A stretch of DNA of 47,343 bases from Streptomyces brasiliensis (GCF_014647875.1 NZ_BMQA01000051.1:1-47343), one strand, 5' to 3'. Shown: positions 16,836 through 24,646, numbered from the stretch's first letter. Notes: generated by a model not told the origin, from the sequence alone. Numbers and translations are program-made.

Positions 16836-17192
16836 TCAACGCCGCCCTTGCCCGGTGGCGGTGTTAGGGCGCCGCCAGATCACCAGGGCGGCCACCCCGG
16901 CACCGGCGGGCACCAGCCTCCACGCTGCACCGGCCACGTCCTGCTGGGCGGCACCAGTGGTCGTGGTGCCGCGCCCGCAGTACGCCTTGGCGGGGCCGGC
17001 GATCGTGGCGCAGGGATCGTGGTGCGCGGTGCGGGTGTCGGCGGCGAAGGCCTGTCCGGTGTGCGGCCACCATGCCTCCGGCAGGCTCACTCCGAGGGTG
17101 AGGGTGATCGCGCCGGCGACGACGGCGATCACGGTGAGGACGCTCGCGGCTGCGGCAACGCGCCGGGAGCGGTCCCAGGATGAAGTGGTCAT
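16836..17192 (-). CDS. Small two-segment membrane protein of the conjugation operon
   Basis: Codes for 118 aa. Membrane segments lie near residues 10-32 (VAAAASVLTVIAVVAGAITL) and 92-105 (GAGVAALVIW). Between them is an extracytoplasmic stretch with two cysteines (DPCATIAGPAKAYCGRG), whose pattern xxPAKxxC resembles the SLVKGPAKKWCRKG loop of the VirB6-like neighbour. The start overlaps the VirB4-like stop (TGATG). Function unknown; probably a channel subunit. Confidence 0.65.
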   Translation of the reverse strand: MTTSSWDRSRRVAAAASVLTVIAVVAGAITLTLGVSLPEAWWPHTGQAFAADTRTAHHDPCATIAGPAKAYCGRGTTTTGAAQQDVAGAAWRLVPAGAGVAALVIWRRPNTATGQGRR

Positions 17193-19882
17193 CAGGCGTG
17201 TTCCTTCGGACGGGTCTCGACGGCCTCGCCCGCGGGCGGCTTGGGCACGGAGGGCGAGGTAGCGCTGGTGCGCCGTCCCGGGGTAGTGGTGACGGACGTG
17301 GCGATCCGCGCGATGCGGGGGATGGTGACCTTGATGCGGCCGGTGTTCTGCCGGGGGCAGGTCAGCAGGAACTCGCCCTCCCGGCCCTTCTGGCCGACGG
17401 GGGACAGGCCGGTGGTCACCAGCCGCAGCAGTGCGTCGTCGTTCGGGTCGAGGCTGACGAACTCCAGGCCGCGGCGGGCGCGTTCGCGGTCGGTGGTGCG
17501 GGCGAGTGCGCGGTAGGCCATCAGCCCGCGGTCCGGGCCGAGTTCCTCGGCGTCGTGTGAGCCCGCCAGGAGGCCGGCGCCGTGCTTGCGGCCGTCGTGG
17601 AGGATCTCGTGGACCAGGGCAGTGCCCTCGGCGGACGAGGTGAGCCAGTACAGCTCGTCCAGGACGACGGCGGTGAACCGCTCGGGGTCCTCGAAGGCGG
17701 TCTGCCGGGCGATCGCGGCGATCAGGTAGAGCACCGCGCGGCCGATCAGCGCCTCCAGCGGCTGCTGGTGCAGGATCTCGGGGTTGGCGAACGCGGCCTT
17801 CGGGGGCAGCTTCAGGCCGGTCGTGGTGATCACGATCATGTCGGAGGTGCTGGAGGCGTCCAGCCGCACCGGGGGCAGTGTCGGGTCGAACACCATCGCC
17901 GCCAGGGAGTTGGTGGCGACCACGCGGATGAGGCCGGCGAGGGTGGCGGCCGCGTCCTGCCGCTTGCCCGCCTCGCTCGTGGCCATTTCCTCGAGGACCT
18001 CTAGAACGCGGTGCATGGACGGCTGCGCACTGGTGGCGGCTTGCTCGACGGCGTGGTGGAGGACTTCGCCGTTGGTGCTCATCGGGCCGATGCCGAGCTG
18101 CAGGGTGAGGTAGGACAGGGCGTAGTGGCGGCCTTCGGGGCCGTCGAACATGCGCAGCGGGTCGATGGACACCTCGGCCTGGGCGGCGTCGACGATCTGG
18201 CAGCGGCCCTTGGCGGCGGTGCGGGCGAAGCTGGCCCATTCGCGCACGGGGGTGCGGTCGATGCAGATCGCGCAGCCGCCGCGCGCCCACACCGCCTCCG
18301 CGATCAGCTTCTGCAGCACGCTCTTGCCGGCGCCGAGATCGCCGACGATGCCCATGGAGGCCGAGGCGTCGATCTTGGGCGCATCGGCGACGTTGATCAT
18401 GACGGGGCGGGTGGTGCCGCTGTCGAGGTCGATGCCGAGGACCATGCCGTTGGGGTCGCCGACCTCCGCGGCGGTGAAGGCCCCGCCCAGCGCCCAGTCC
18501 TCGCTGATCTGATGCTGGGTGAACTCCCGTACGACGCCAGGCTGTACGGTGCCGGGCAGCCCGAGGGTGAACAGGGCCTCCTGCAGGCCAGCCGGGCGCA
18601 CGGCGCGGTAGTCGGCGCCGCCGAGCAGCGCGGCCAGGGCACGCGCCCGGGCGTCGCACACGGCGGCGGTCGGCCCCCACACCGTCAGCACGGTGACCGA
18701 CTGCACCTCGACCTCCACGCTGGTGCGCGACAGGCGGGCGTCGAGCTCGCCCAGGTCGCGGGCAGCCTCCGTGAGTGAGGCGGGCATGCCGGTGGGGCGG
18801 GCGTCGTACTGGTCGGCCTGGTCGATCAGTTCGTTCTTCTTGCGCCGCACCTGATCCCGCGCCTTCTCCGCGGGCACCAGCGTGAGGTCGACGGTGTAGT
18901 CGACGGGGAAGTCGAGCATCTCCAGCTGGGCGAACAGGTCGGCGGCGTCCTGGCTGACGGCGGGCGGGCATTCGGCCAGCGCCAACTGTGCTTGGTAGCC
19001 CACGCCGTTGTTGGACTCGACCTGCAGCCAGCGCCGCCCGAGCGGCGAGCCGGTGTTCACTCGCCACCAGGCCGTGCGGCCCGACCGCGTGATCCGGCCC
19101 GCGCTCTTGAGTTCGCTGACGTCGTCGAGGTCGGGGTCGATGCCGCCTTCCTGCAGGCGGACCTGGCCGAGGTCGGCGTAGCTGGGGGAGCGCAGCACGC
19201 CGTCACGGATCTGCCCGCCATACAGCTCGCTGCTCTCGGCTTCGGCCAGCAGCGGCTCGGCGAGGCCGCGGTGGAGGGCGTGCTGGATCATCCACACGAT
19301 CTCCGCCGGGCGGGCCGGGCGGAAGGCGATGCCGCCGGCGAGCGCTGCCTCCACCCGCGAGGCCTGCTCGCGATACGCGCTCACCTCGCGCCGGGCCACC
19401 GGCGCCGGGCGCATGCCGAGCAGTGGCGCGACCTCGGCCCACATTGCTCCCAGCGACGCGGCAACCTGTCCGCCCGCGGCACCTGTTTGCAGGGGGACGG
19501 CCAGCCACAGGGTGCGGCGGTGCATCTCCTGCTCGTCCAGGAGGTCCAGGGTGGCCTCGACGTTCTCCACCCACGGATGCACGCCTGCGCCCGGTGCCTG
19601 CTCGGCCGGTTCGATGCCCTCGATCATGCGCAGGGCGATCTCACCCGGGTCGACCTGCGCGCACATGCCGTACAGCCGCGGAGCCCCGGACAGCGACCGC
19701 ACCAAGTGCGTGATCCTGGCGAGCTGTTCGTCGCGGACGGCGGCGGGCACGTAGGTGCCCTGGACGGTCTCCTCACGTTGTCCCTGCGCGTCCGGCCCGG
19801 GGCGAAGGCGGTAGACGGCCCACACGCTGCCCTGCACCGACCACACCAGGTGCCCGGCAATATGACGGATCGGCACCCTCAC
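17192..19882 (-). CDS. VirB4/TraC-like conjugation ATPase
   Basis: Codes for 896 aa from GTG 19882 (GTGA overlap). The N-terminal half (residues about 1-460) is the VirB4 N-domain type. The motor half has Walker A GDLGAGKS (514-521), the adjacent VLQKLIAEAVWARGG, and a Walker B region VVLDELYWLTSS. A late RQNTGRIKVTIPRIAR segment closes the fold. VirB4-type ATPases power assembly of the type IV channel and are the most conserved marker of such systems. The long frame upstream to 20473 is not used, because a separate membrane gene occupies it. Confidence 0.85.
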   Translation of the reverse strand: MRVPIRHIAGHLVWSVQGSVWAVYRLRPGPDAQGQREETVQGTYVPAAVRDEQLARITHLVRSLSGAPRLYGMCAQVDPGEIALRMIEGIEPAEQAPGAGVHPWVENVEATLDLLDEQEMHRRTLWLAVPLQTGAAGGQVAASLGAMWAEVAPLLGMRPAPVARREVSAYREQASRVEAALAGGIAFRPARPAEIVWMIQHALHRGLAEPLLAEAESSELYGGQIRDGVLRSPSYADLGQVRLQEGGIDPDLDDVSELKSAGRITRSGRTAWWRVNTGSPLGRRWLQVESNNGVGYQAQLALAECPPAVSQDAADLFAQLEMLDFPVDYTVDLTLVPAEKARDQVRRKKNELIDQADQYDARPTGMPASLTEAARDLGELDARLSRTSVEVEVQSVTVLTVWGPTAAVCDARARALAALLGGADYRAVRPAGLQEALFTLGLPGTVQPGVVREFTQHQISEDWALGGAFTAAEVGDPNGMVLGIDLDSGTTRPVMINVADAPKIDASASMGIVGDLGAGKSVLQKLIAEAVWARGGCAICIDRTPVREWASFARTAAKGRCQIVDAAQAEVSIDPLRMFDGPEGRHYALSYLTLQLGIGPMSTNGEVLHHAVEQAATSAQPSMHRVLEVLEEMATSEAGKRQDAAATLAGLIRVVATNSLAAMVFDPTLPPVRLDASSTSDMIVITTTGLKLPPKAAFANPEILHQQPLEALIGRAVLYLIAAIARQTAFEDPERFTAVVLDELYWLTSSAEGTALVHEILHDGRKHGAGLLAGSHDAEELGPDRGLMAYRALARTTDRERARRGLEFVSLDPNDDALLRLVTTGLSPVGQKGREGEFLLTCPRQNTGRIKVTIPRIARIATSVTTTPGRRTSATSPSVPKPPAGEAVETRPKEHA

Positions 19883-20448
19883 CGCGCACCCCCGCTCTGC
19901 TGGGCGAGCGCGAGCAACTGCTGCACACCCGACACCAGCCCCGCCGGCACGGCGGGAGTAGCCGGGTTCGTGCGGCGCCCGGACGAACGAATGACGGTCC
20001 GGCGCGGATGCGGCCCCTGGACTGGCCGCGCTGGTGCGGCTTTCGCAGAGGAGACCGGCGTGGGTGCGCCTTCGATGGTGAAGCCGCCGAGCAGCGGTCG
20101 GGGCGCGCGGTCGCGGGCGGCCCGCCCGCCGATCCGCCCTCCACGGGGCTGCCAGCCAAGCAGCACCCAGCCGAGCGCGGCCTGCATCGGAACGCGGCCT
20201 CGGATCTTCGGCCGGCGCACCGCCCAGATGACCAGGACCCACCCGATGATGGGGACCGGCCCCATCCACGACCACCAACCGATGGTCTTGACCAGGAGGA
20301 AGCCGCCGGCGACGGCGAGCGCGATCTGCGCGGGCGTGTACGGGCCGAGGGGGATCTTCCAGTCGGCGACCTTGCCCAGCACCCAGGGGTGGCGGCGGGC
20401 GGTGGTGTAGAAGCGGCCCACCCGTGCCGCGGCCGCGGTCACAGCCAC
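19879..20448 (-). CDS. Membrane protein upstream of VirB4 (PrgI/VirB3-like position)
   Basis: Codes for 189 aa from GTG 20448. Two adjacent hydrophobic segments at about residues 38-58 (PAQIALAVAGGFLLVKTIGW) and 60-78 (MGPVPIIGWVLVIWAV) are followed by a basic Pro-rich soluble tail. Short two-helix proteins placed just before the VirB4 gene are generally the VirB3/PrgI subunits; that assignment here is by position and topology. It overlaps both neighbours (10 bp and 4 bp). Confidence 0.65.
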   Translation of the reverse strand: MAVTAAAARVGRFYTTARRHPWVLGKVADWKIPLGPYTPAQIALAVAGGFLLVKTIGWWSWMGPVPIIGWVLVIWAVRRPKIRGRVPMQAALGWVLLGWQPRGGRIGGRAARDRAPRPLLGGFTIEGAPTPVSSAKAAPARPVQGPHPRRTVIRSSGRRTNPATPAVPAGLVSGVQQLLALAQQSGGAR

Positions 20449-20780
20449 CCTCCGACGCCCGGCGCGTGGTCACCGGAGGCGGGGAGTTCGGTGTGGACGA
20501 TGCCGGGGACGGCGGGCGCGCCCTTGGACGGGTTGTTCACCTCGTCGGTGAACATGTTCGCCAGGTCGTTGCGCGCGTTGTACAGACCCAGCGCGATCAC
20601 CATGAGCAGCAGGGCGCCGATCCCTGCCTTGAGGCTGAACTTCTGGATCATGATGACGACGACAAGGACGACAAGACCGGCCTGCAGGCCCTTGGTCGCC
20701 CAGTCCTTGAACATGGTGATCCAGCTGTCGCCGAGGTCGTTGAGCTGCCCAGCGAGGATCAGGTGGTGCATCGTGTTCAC
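20439..20780 (-). CDS. Small hydrophobic conjugation protein
   Basis: Codes for 113 aa from GTG 20780, chosen for the GTGA overlap with the TcpC-like stop; ATG 20771 is an alternative. Residues about 30-65 hold two hydrophobic stretches (GLQAGLVVLVVVIMIQKF; GIGALLLMVIALGLYN). In size, topology and position it fits a VirB2-pilin-like or other small membrane subunit of a Gram-positive type IV system. No signal peptide is obvious. Family unassigned. Confidence 0.65.
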   Translation of the reverse strand: MNTMHHLILAGQLNDLGDSWITMFKDWATKGLQAGLVVLVVVIMIQKFSLKAGIGALLLMVIALGLYNARNDLANMFTDEVNNPSKGAPAVPGIVHTELPASGDHAPGVGGWL

Positions 20781-21709
20781 CGCCCGCCCCCGTCCTGGAC
20801 CGTGCCGGAGGCCAGCGCGGCGACTTCCCACCGGCCGGAGCGCGCCCTGAGCATGAGCTCGTACGCCAACGGCCAGCGCCCGGCGTCATCCCGGGCCTCC
20901 ACCGCCACGCGGACGCGGACCTTGGTGCCGTCGGCCGCGACCTGCTCAGCGGCCGCAGCGTCCTCGACGGCGGACACATGCTGGACAGTGACCGTCTGGT
21001 ACGGGGCGGGGGAGACGGCAGCGAGCTTCGCCCCGGGCGCGAGGTAGCGGTCGACCTCACCGGCTCCGGTCAGGTAGGCGGCAAGGAACTCCCCGACGGC
21101 AGACGACAGATCCCCCTCGGGGACGGTCACGGCGTACGGCAACGCCGGCACCTCGGCCCGGGCCGGACCGGCGACCACGCCGGGCGCCCCGGTCACCGTG
21201 AACGAGGCGCCCGTACGGTCGGCGGCCACCGGCACCGCGTAATACCGCACCGACCCGTCGGCGTACTGCGCAGCCACCGTCACCGACCACGCGCCGGCCC
21301 CTTGCTGCGCACTGCGCACCGCCGTCACGGACTGAGGCGCCGCCTGCGCATCGGCGGCCGGGTCGGGCAGATCGACGTCGGGCGCCATCGACTGCGCAAG
21401 CCGCGCCTGCGCACTCGTCGCGTCGTCCGCGCTGCTGCGCAGCCACGCGCCGACGAACACCTGCGCATAGCCGCCCGGGTCGGCGGCGGCCGCCGCGGTG
21501 CGCACGGTGGTGGGCTTGGCCGCGGGGGCCGCCGCGACCGTGGTCGGGGTGGAGGCGACGGCGACGCACAGGGCGATGGGGCCGGCGGCGATGACGGTCC
21601 AGACCGCCACGCATGAGAGGCGTACGCGGCGGCGCATCGCCTCCAGCCGGGCGCCGGCCGCCGTCGGAGCAGCGGCCTGGCTCTGTGAGGCCTGCTTGCC
21701 AGGAGGCAT
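20777..21709 (-). CDS. TcpC/ConB-like conjugal transfer protein (VirB8-like)
   Basis: Codes for 310 aa. GGGAG lies 7 nt before ATG 21709. A single membrane segment (about residues 30-52: LSCVAVWTVIAAGPIALCVA) is followed by two similar globular domains, the first about residues 75-180 (GGYAQVFVGAWLRSSAD) and the second about 200-305 (SSAVGEFLAAYLTGAGEVDRY). This double NTF2-like layout matches TcpC, the VirB8 equivalent that anchors Gram-positive type IV channels. First gene of the operon; its promoter lies in the palindrome-rich region to the right. Confidence 0.8.
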   Translation of the reverse strand: MPPGKQASQSQAAAPTAAGARLEAMRRRVRLSCVAVWTVIAAGPIALCVAVASTPTTVAAAPAAKPTTVRTAAAAADPGGYAQVFVGAWLRSSADDATSAQARLAQSMAPDVDLPDPAADAQAAPQSVTAVRSAQQGAGAWSVTVAAQYADGSVRYYAVPVAADRTGASFTVTGAPGVVAGPARAEVPALPYAVTVPEGDLSSAVGEFLAAYLTGAGEVDRYLAPGAKLAAVSPAPYQTVTVQHVSAVEDAAAAEQVAADGTKVRVRVAVEARDDAGRWPLAYELMLRARSGRWEVAALASGTVQDGGGR

Positions 21710-21749
21710 GGTCGAACTCCCAGGTCAGAACGGATGTTGCTGACCTCGA

Positions 21750-21807
21750 GAAAACCCGCGGGCCCCGACCCGACCCCCGACCACGAACCCCCAACCACGG
21801 TCACGAT
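21750..21807 (-). promoter_or_regulatory. Leader with repeated CCCCGACC boxes upstream of the tra operon
   Basis: About 58 bp, beginning 41 bp before the TcpC-like start, contain tandem boxes (GGCCCCGACC, ACCCCCGACCACG, CCAACCACGGTCACGA). Nearly the same sequence in the same orientation precedes the replication-relaxation gene at 41109-41166. The shared leader suggests co-regulation of both transcripts. Confidence 0.6.
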
Positions 21808-21822
21808 GAGGACACAAAAGCC

Positions 21823-21863
21823 GTGGTCGGGGTCATGGTCGGGCCGACCATGACCCCGACCAC
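21823..21863. promoter_or_regulatory. Perfect 20-bp-arm palindrome (41 bp) upstream of the tra operon
   Basis: The left arm begins GTGGTCGGGGTCATGGTCGG at 21823-21842; one spacer base (21843) separates it from its exact complement at 21844-21863. With a one-base spacer it is better suited to protein binding than to an RNA hairpin. It lies about 115-155 bp before the TcpC-like start. GGTCGG boxes recur at 22181-22207 and 24420-24446. It could be an operator, a nicking/transfer site or a replication element. Confidence 0.65.
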
Positions 21864-22028
21864 AGGTCAGCCGCGAGCTGGCGACAGGCCATCGCGTCCG
21901 GCGCACGTTCCCCGGACCGACGACTGGTGTGCGATCATGTACTGCTCGGCCACCGGACCCGGACACCCATGTGCAGACGGAAGCCGACGGGGCCGCGACA
22001 GACGCCTGCGCAGTGCGCCAGACAGACC

Positions 22029-22204
22029 TGCGCAAGAGAAGATCAGGAACTCTCGGACGGACTGCGCAGCCGCCCCGGCACAGCTCGACTGCGCAGGAGC
22101 CCCGGGCCGGTTGCGCAGCCCGATTGCGCAACGCCCGTCCGGGGCTGCGCAATTGCTGAGCGCCCGGGCTGAAGGTGGCGTGGTCGGCCCGACCATGAGC
22201 CCGA
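22029..22204 (+). repeat. Direct repeat A with TGCGCA boxes and hairpin
   Basis: About 175 bp that recur at 24277-24446. It contains at least six TGCGCA boxes. The core hairpin pairs TTGCGCAGCCC (22111-22121) with GGGCTGCGCAA (22142-22152) and has a third TTGCGCA in the loop. A GGTCGG-cc-CGACC inverted pair follows (22181-22194). The flanking segments 21864-22028 and 22205-22410 hold no gene that I can support. Confidence 0.65.
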
Positions 22205-22410
22205 CCGTGGCTGTCGGGCGCGCATGGTGCCGGATGCGTGACCGGTGGTCGGGGGCTGTGGGTGGCGGCGTGGCCGGGGTGCCAGGTGAGCTGAGGGCGT
22301 GGAAGGCCTCGCCCGCACCGGCGTTGCCTCTGGGGAGGCCTTGGGTGCCGGGGCCGCGTCGGCGGTTGCTGTGACCCGGCCGCTTCCCACTTGCCCGTGG
22401 GTTGTTGGGG

Positions 22411-22812
22411 TCAGTTCGAGCCGAAGACCTCGATGTCGCACTTTGCTGCGCCGCTGCGTTTGATCCGTCCGTCGCAGGTGATCAACGGGACGCCGAGGGA
22501 TTCGGCGAGCGCGACGTACTGTGCGTCGTAGGCGCTCAGGTTGGCGTGGAGGGTGCGGACTCGTTCCCACAGGGCGAGGGTGTCGTGCTTGTCCAAGGGC
22601 AGTGCCGTGAAGTCGGCCATGGCCTTGGCCACCTGCTTCTCGGTGAGCTTGCCGCTGCGCTGCATCTCCAGCAGCGCCGATTGGAATTCGTAATCGATCA
22701 GGGTGGGGGCGTAGACGGTGCCGGTTTCGCCGACGCGCTTGCGGACGGCGCTGCCGGCGGCGCCGTAATGGGTCAGGAAGATCACTAGCGCCGATGTGCC
22801 GATGACGATCAA
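22411..22812 (-). CDS. vapC: PIN-domain toxin (VapC/FitB-like) lacking the first active-site Asp
   Basis: Codes for 133 aa from TTG 22812, which overlaps the antitoxin stop (TTGA). The fold is that of a PIN ribonuclease: MIVIGTSALVIFL at the N-terminus, TLIDYEFQSALLEM (conserved Glu) and YDAQYVALAESLGVPLITCD (later Asp residues). In active PIN toxins the N-terminal motif is VDTSA, with Asp as a metal ligand; here the residue is Gly5, from codon GGC, one base from GAC. The toxin is therefore probably inactive or weak. Paired with the ribbon-helix-helix-type gene at 22809-23039. Confidence 0.82.
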   Translation of the reverse strand: MIVIGTSALVIFLTHYGAAGSAVRKRVGETGTVYAPTLIDYEFQSALLEMQRSGKLTEKQVAKAMADFTALPLDKHDTLALWERVRTLHANLSAYDAQYVALAESLGVPLITCDGRIKRSGAAKCDIEVFGSN

Positions 22813-23039
22813 CGGCCCAGCCGCCCCTCGTCGATCGCTGCCAGGACGTCATCGGTGGTGTATTCCGCGGCGGCTTCGCGCTCCAGCCGTGCAGCCATCT
22901 CCCTCATGGTTGGTTTGGTGGCCTCCCTGGCGATCAGTTCCTGCATGTACGCCTGGAGGGACTGCCCGGCCTGGGCAGCACGAGTCTTGAGGACGCGGAT
23001 CTGGTCTTCGGGCACGTCCCGGATGGTAAGGACACTCAT
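22809..23039 (-). CDS. vapB: FitA/VapB-like ribbon-helix-helix antitoxin
   Basis: Codes for 76 aa. MSVLTIRDVPEDQIRVLKTR and AAQAGQSLQAYMQELIAREA form the ribbon-helix-helix DNA-binding domain; the tail (EYTTDDVLAAIDEGR) is the toxin-binding part. The start at 23039 is immediately preceded by operator-like repeats, so the mRNA may be leaderless or nearly so. First gene of the toxin-antitoxin transcript. The family assignment rests on the FitA-like N-terminus. Confidence 0.8.
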   Translation of the reverse strand: MSVLTIRDVPEDQIRVLKTRAAQAGQSLQAYMQELIAREATKPTMREMAARLEREAAAEYTTDDVLAAIDEGRLGR

Positions 23040-23040
23040 A

Positions 23041-23076
23041 TCTGCATTCTGGCGTAAATTTCTACATTCTGCAGAA
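23041..23076 (-). promoter_or_regulatory. Operator-like repeats before vapB
   Basis: TCTGCATTCTG (23041-23051) and TCTACATTCTG (23061-23071) are direct repeats 20 bp apart. The palindrome TTCTGCAGAA overlaps at 23067-23076. This AT-richer block directly abuts the antitoxin start, as expected for an autoregulated toxin-antitoxin operator. Confidence 0.5.
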
Positions 23077-23226
23077 CTGGTGGTCCGGCTGCGATCCTGC
23101 ATGTTCTTCGTGGCCTTCCCGTGCGCGGCGCCGATTCTCGTACGCACCCCCGGGTGCCGAGGGGTTCGGGGTCAGGGCTGTGCCGGCTGCGAAGCCTTCA
23201 TGCCGCACGGCCACCATCCCGAGTGG

Positions 23227-23267
23227 TTGCGCAGCCCCGTTGCGCACGGCACGTCTCGGGGCGTGCG
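23227..23267 (+). repeat. Shorter TGCGCA hairpin repeat B
   Basis: TTGCGCAGCCCC (23227-23238), TTGCGCA and then CGGGGCGTGCG echo the core hairpin of repeats A and C. It is a diverged third copy lying between the two toxin-antitoxin pairs. The rest of 23078-23557 has no gene that I can support. Confidence 0.5.
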
Positions 23268-23557
23268 ATCGGGTCGTGAGGAATGGGGAGCCTGCGCCCG
23301 CAGGTGCTGACCCTTTCTGCGCTGCCTCTGCGGCCAGGTGTTCGGTGTTCGGTTGCTTCGCCTCCTCGCAGCGGACGTCGCGAGGAGGGACTGAGGTCGC
23401 CTTACCTGCTGCAGCCCTCGTCATGGGGCACCCTCCTTAAGGGCCTGCTCGTGGTAGGCCGCAAATCCGTCCGGTCGGTGCCCAGGGCCGCGGAAGCCAT
23501 TGCACCCCGATGAACCGGCCTGCCGCCTTGCGTTGTGGGACTCCCTCGCCCAGCATG

Positions 23558-23578
23558 ATGTAGTAACATGTACTACAT
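23558..23578. promoter_or_regulatory. Palindromic operator overlapping the phd start
   Basis: ATGTAGTA (23558-23565) and its complement TACTACAT (23571-23578) flank ACATG. The palindrome overlaps both candidate ATGs (23568 and 23577), so repressor binding would directly cover the start. Typical of Phd/YefM autorepression. Confidence 0.55.
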
Positions 23579-23819
23579 GGAAACCACGGCTCGGGAATTC
23601 AACCAGAAGTCCTCGCAGATCCTCGCTGCAGCAGCGCGCGGGGAGACCGTTACGGTCACCAAGAACGGCGTCGCGGTGGCCCGAGTGGTGCCGATCAACG
23701 ACGAAGACATCCCCCCGCATCCCACGGACCCCATGGGGGCCATCGACCTTCCCGACCTCGGTCTTCCCGACCTCACTGACGACGAGATCGAGGAGACGCT
23801 CAAGGGAATGGGCGCCTGA
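23577..23819 (+). CDS. Phd/YefM-family antitoxin
   Basis: Codes for 80 aa from METTAREFNQKSSQILAAA; an upstream ATG at 23568 adds three residues. GETVTVTKNGVAVARVVP is the Phd/YefM signature of a DNA-binding N-terminal domain, and the acidic tail (LPDLTDDEIEETLKGMGA) is the toxin-neutralising part. No ribosome-binding site precedes either ATG and the operator overlaps them, suggesting a leaderless message. The PIN toxin follows 2 bp downstream. Confidence 0.85.
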   Translation: METTAREFNQKSSQILAAAARGETVTVTKNGVAVARVVPINDEDIPPHPTDPMGAIDLPDLGLPDLTDDEIEETLKGMGA

Positions 23820-23821
23820 CC

Positions 23822-24262
23822 ATGATCGCAATTGCCGACACCAACGCCCTGTACCGCCTCCTCGATCCGAAGCTCACTGGCCATGACGCGCACAAAGAAG
23901 CCCTCGCAGCAGTCAGCCACCTCGTCATCTCCCCCATGGTCCTGGCCGAACTGGACTACCTGATCTCGACACGGGGCGGAGCCCACAAAGCCCTCACCGC
24001 AGCACGGTTCATCGAACGCAACACGGCCATGCGCCGCTTCGAGATCCCACCCCTTGCTGCGCACCTGAGCGCGGCAATCGCAGTCGCCGAAGGCTACGCC
24101 GATGCCGACCAGGGCAAAGGCGTCGGACTAACCGACGCAATGAACGTTGCTCTGGCCGCCGCCTACCGAACCGAGGTCCTGTTCACCGCCGACCGGCACT
24201 TCCGCATGATCCGGCCCCTGACCGGACACAAGGCATTCCGCCTCTTGCCCGACGACCTGTAA
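23822..24262 (+). CDS. vapC: PIN-domain toxin (VapC-like)
   Basis: Codes for 146 aa. The acidic metal-binding residues are all apparent: MIAIADTNALYRLL (D6), MVLAELDYLIS (Glu), GLTDAMNVALAAAY (Asp) and LFTADRHFRMIRP (last Asp). VapC PIN toxins are RNases that cut tRNA or rRNA. It is paired with a Phd-type antitoxin, a common Phd-PIN combination. Unlike the neighbouring PIN gene at 22411-22812, its active site appears whole. Confidence 0.85.
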   Translation: MIAIADTNALYRLLDPKLTGHDAHKEALAAVSHLVISPMVLAELDYLISTRGGAHKALTAARFIERNTAMRRFEIPPLAAHLSAAIAVAEGYADADQGKGVGLTDAMNVALAAAYRTEVLFTADRHFRMIRPLTGHKAFRLLPDDL

Positions 24263-24276
24263 CCCGGACCCGTACA

Positions 24277-24446
24277 ACAGAAGATCAGCTGCCTCGGGAC
24301 GGAGTGCGCAGCCGCACCGCGCCACCTGACTGCGCAGGAACTCGACCGGTTGCGCAGCCCGATTGCGCAACGCCCGTCCGGGGCTGCGCAATTGCTGAGC
24401 ACCCGGGCTGAAGGTGCGTGGTCGGCCCGACCATGAGCCCGACCAC
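24277..24446 (+). repeat. Direct repeat C with TGCGCA boxes and hairpin
   Basis: This is the second long copy of repeat A in the same orientation. The core hairpin is TTGCGCAGCCC (24350-24360) pairing with GGGCTGCGCAA (24381-24391). The following GGTCGG-cc-CGACC pair is at 24420-24433, and more GGTCGG boxes follow at 24484-24520. It ends about 200 bp before the winged-helix gene at 24647, where origin iterons would be expected. Nothing else is seen in 24447-24646. Confidence 0.65.
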
Positions 24447-24646
24447 GGCAGCTAGACGGCTACGTTGCCGGATCGTGACCGATGGTCGGGGCTCGTGGCC
24501 GTCAGCCTGGTCGGGGTCAGCGGCTGAGCTGACGCCATGGAACCCACGCACGCCCGCGCACCCGGGCCCGCCGACCGCCTCACCTCGGCAGGCGGCCCGG
24601 TGCGCTGCCGTGGCCACTGCCCGCTGCATGCGTCGCAGGCACGGCG

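Noticed and set aside
15212..16867. Plus-strand 551-codon frame opposite the VirB6-like gene
   Set aside because: Composition is Gly/Asp/Val-rich with no motif; it mirrors membrane-protein codons of the real gene.
17192..20473. 1093-aa start for the VirB4-like ATPase
   Set aside because: The first 197 codons overlap a better-supported membrane-protein gene; the GTGA start at 19882 fits the operon pattern.
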